DNA from: Closterium sp. Naga37s-1
Lineage: Eukaryota; Streptophyta; Zygnematophyceae; Desmidiales; Closteriaceae
DNA length: 64,000 bases
Direction: 5' to 3'
NCBI GenBank assembly: GCA_947471745.1
Contig: CANJKZ010000929.1
Span: 62,001 to 126,000, forward strand
Shown here: positions 62,940-64,000 of the stretch, piece by piece
Layout: every line of letters begins with the position of its first letter
Position numbering within the stretch: position 1 is the first letter of the stretch
The notes under the pieces: model-generated
What the model saw: the letters and a program-made list of their open reading frames with translations, nothing else
Told to the model about the DNA's origin: nothing
Database searches by the model: none
Translations under genes and position numbers: made by a program

Positions 62940-63660
62940 TTGCCCTAGTCGCGCCCCGTGTGCCTGCCCTCCCGTCGCGTCCCCTGACCTTAGCGGCCCG
63001 TCGCGCCCTCTTAAGGCCCCGTCACGGCCCCTCTCACGGCCCTTCGCGGCCCCTTTGCGGCTCCCACGCGGCCCCTCTCACGGCCCTTCGCGGCCCCTCG
63101 CGGCCCCTCGCGGCCTCGTCGCCGGCCCCTTCGTGGCCCCTCGCGGCCCCTCCTCGGCCCCGTCGCCGCCCTTCGCGGCCCCTCGCGGCCCCTTCTCAGC
63201 CCCGTCGCCGCCCTTCGCGGCCCCTCGCGGCCCCTTCTCGGCCCCGTCGCCGCCCTTCGCGGCCCCTTCACGGCCCTTCGTGGCCCCTTCTCGGCCCCTT
63301 CGCCGCCCTTAGCGGCCCCTTTGCGGCCCTTCGCGGCTCCTTCACGGCCCTGCCGCCCCGCCGTCGCCGCCCCAGCAGCAGATGCCGTCGCGCCGTGACA
63401 GCCACCGCCGCCGCTGCCGGGGCCGCAGCCGCCGCCGCCGTCGACAGCAGCCGCCGCCACCGACAGCAGCAGCCGCCGCCGCCGTCAGCAGCAGCAGCCG
63501 CCGCCGACAGCGGCAGCCGCCGCCGCCGCCGCCGACAGCAGCAGCCGCCGCTGCCGCTGCCGTGACAGCCGCCGCCGCCGCTGCCGGGGCCGCAGCCGCT
63601 GCCGCCGCCAACAGCAGAAGCCGCCGCCGCCGTCCCGGCCCTGTCCTGCAGCTGAGGTGA
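62940..63660 (+). repeat. GC-rich tandem arrays in the C' leader
   Basis: First CGGCCCCTTCTCGGCCCC / GTCGCCGCCCTTCG units of 36-48 bp (about 63050-63350), then CCGCCGCCGACAGCAGCAG trinucleotide-type repeats (about 63365-63640). Both precede the gag ATG; the sense-strand composition matches the arrays of element C. Confidence 0.88.
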
Positions 63661-63815
63661 GGCACTCCTCTGCCGCCCTGTCGCGGCCCTGTCCCTGCCG
63701 GCGCGCCTCGGCCCTGCCCCACCACTTGCGGACCTCTACGCACTCGCCCTGGTAAGAGCGCCGCCGAGCCGCACCTCTTCTACTGAGCTGCTCCTAGCCT
63801 GCTGCTGCTGCTGTC

Positions 63816-64000
63816 ATGGCTACCCCTAGTGTTCTCACCTTTGATGCTGAGGGTCGGGCTGTCGACTTTGAGGTCTGGGTCGATGATCTGCAGCTTTTCC
63901 TGCAGTGCGATAGGAAAAACGGTCTCTCACTGTTCGATCTCACGTCTGGCGCCTCTGCTGCCCCTGCTGCCGATGCTGACAGCACTGTTCGCTCACAGTG
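63816..64000 (+). CDS. C' gag N-terminus (partial, runs off the window)
   Basis: ATG 63816 opens 61 codons to the window edge: MATPSVLTFDAEGRAVDFEV, WVDDLQLFLQCDRKNGLSLF and DLTSGASAAPAADADSTVRS, a typical copia gag start (target-binding WxxWxxxLxxFL-like pattern). No stop. It follows the leader array directly and shows what the gag start of element C should look like. Confidence 0.85.
   Translation, partial: MATPSVLTFDAEGRAVDFEVWVDDLQLFLQCDRKNGLSLFDLTSGASAAPAADADSTVRSQ

Larger units (their letters stand above)
62702..64000 (+). mobile_element. Copia family C, second copy C' (5' end, runs off the window)
   Basis: 125-bp LTR, primer site, A-tract, GC-rich leader arrays and gag start. The LTR is the same length as that of copia C but differs at many positions, so it is a separate subfamily or an older insertion. 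It lies in gag of A4; GGGAG at 62697-62701 is the left candidate target duplication. Confidence 0.9.

Noticed and set aside
63011..63743. GC-rich open frames on both strands near the right edge
   Set aside because: They derive from CGGCCCC and CCGCCG repeats in the C' leader; the credible gag start lies after them at 63816.

Overview
This window looks like repeat-dense nuclear DNA from a green-lineage eukaryote, most likely a streptophyte (charophyte-type) alga. Three things support this. It holds many Ty1/copia and chromodomain Ty3/gypsy elements, mostly primed by an initiator-tRNA-Met-like site (TGGTATCAGAGC). Short GT-AG introns are visible in the host-gene remnants. One remnant encodes the C-terminus of a plant-like CAND1. 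Naming a genus would be recollection rather than evidence; the style of the copia families reminds me of charophyte assemblies such as Closterium or Chara. I see no bacterial, organellar or viral locus, no CRISPR array and no tRNA or rRNA gene.

Layout. Bases 1-750 are the 3' end of a gypsy chromovirus. It sits in copia A1 (757-5965), whose RNase H segment is inverted in place. A1 sits in the gag of copia B1 (5966-17636). B1 is split again by a young minus-strand copia C (9322-16271; 125-bp LTRs with no difference seen; ACAAG target duplication). A3 is a broken minus-strand copia-A copy (18149-22541). It abuts a scrambled CAND1 3' gene fragment with duplicated exons (22552-24600). A plus-strand non-LTR retrotransposon with RT, a zinc motif and a restriction-like endonuclease region (about 24961-33930) is interrupted by an almost intact copia D (27232-33670; CACAG target duplication). 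A host leucine-rich-repeat pseudogene (33940-35640) and mostly gene-poor DNA follow to 39487.

A decayed minus-strand gypsy chromovirus E occupies 39488-44388. A degenerate multi-exon gene of unknown identity lies on the minus strand at 44390-46560. An AT-rich tandem repeat of about 165-190 bp runs from 47220 to 48700. A 26-29 bp minisatellite with a 188-bp higher-order period (49484-49533 and 53918-54397) is split by copia B2 (49534-53917). Copia A2 (plus, 54398-59516) is joined to copia A4 (minus, 59517-62701), and A4 is cut by a second C-family element (62702 to the window end) whose gag has just begun.

How the parts work together. Only D and C look close to functional. D has one long pol frame with all catalytic motifs and a single gag/pol frame change. 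C has intact RT and RNase H but a rearranged gag/leader and two or three frame breaks. All other elements carry stops, frameshifts or deletions; in several cases a paralogue in this window shows that the stop came from CAG or TGG, fitting decay by cytosine deamination. Host content is limited to fragments of three genes (CAND1, an LRR protein and the unknown gene), so the region behaves like heterochromatin in which TEs nest and gene pieces are trapped.
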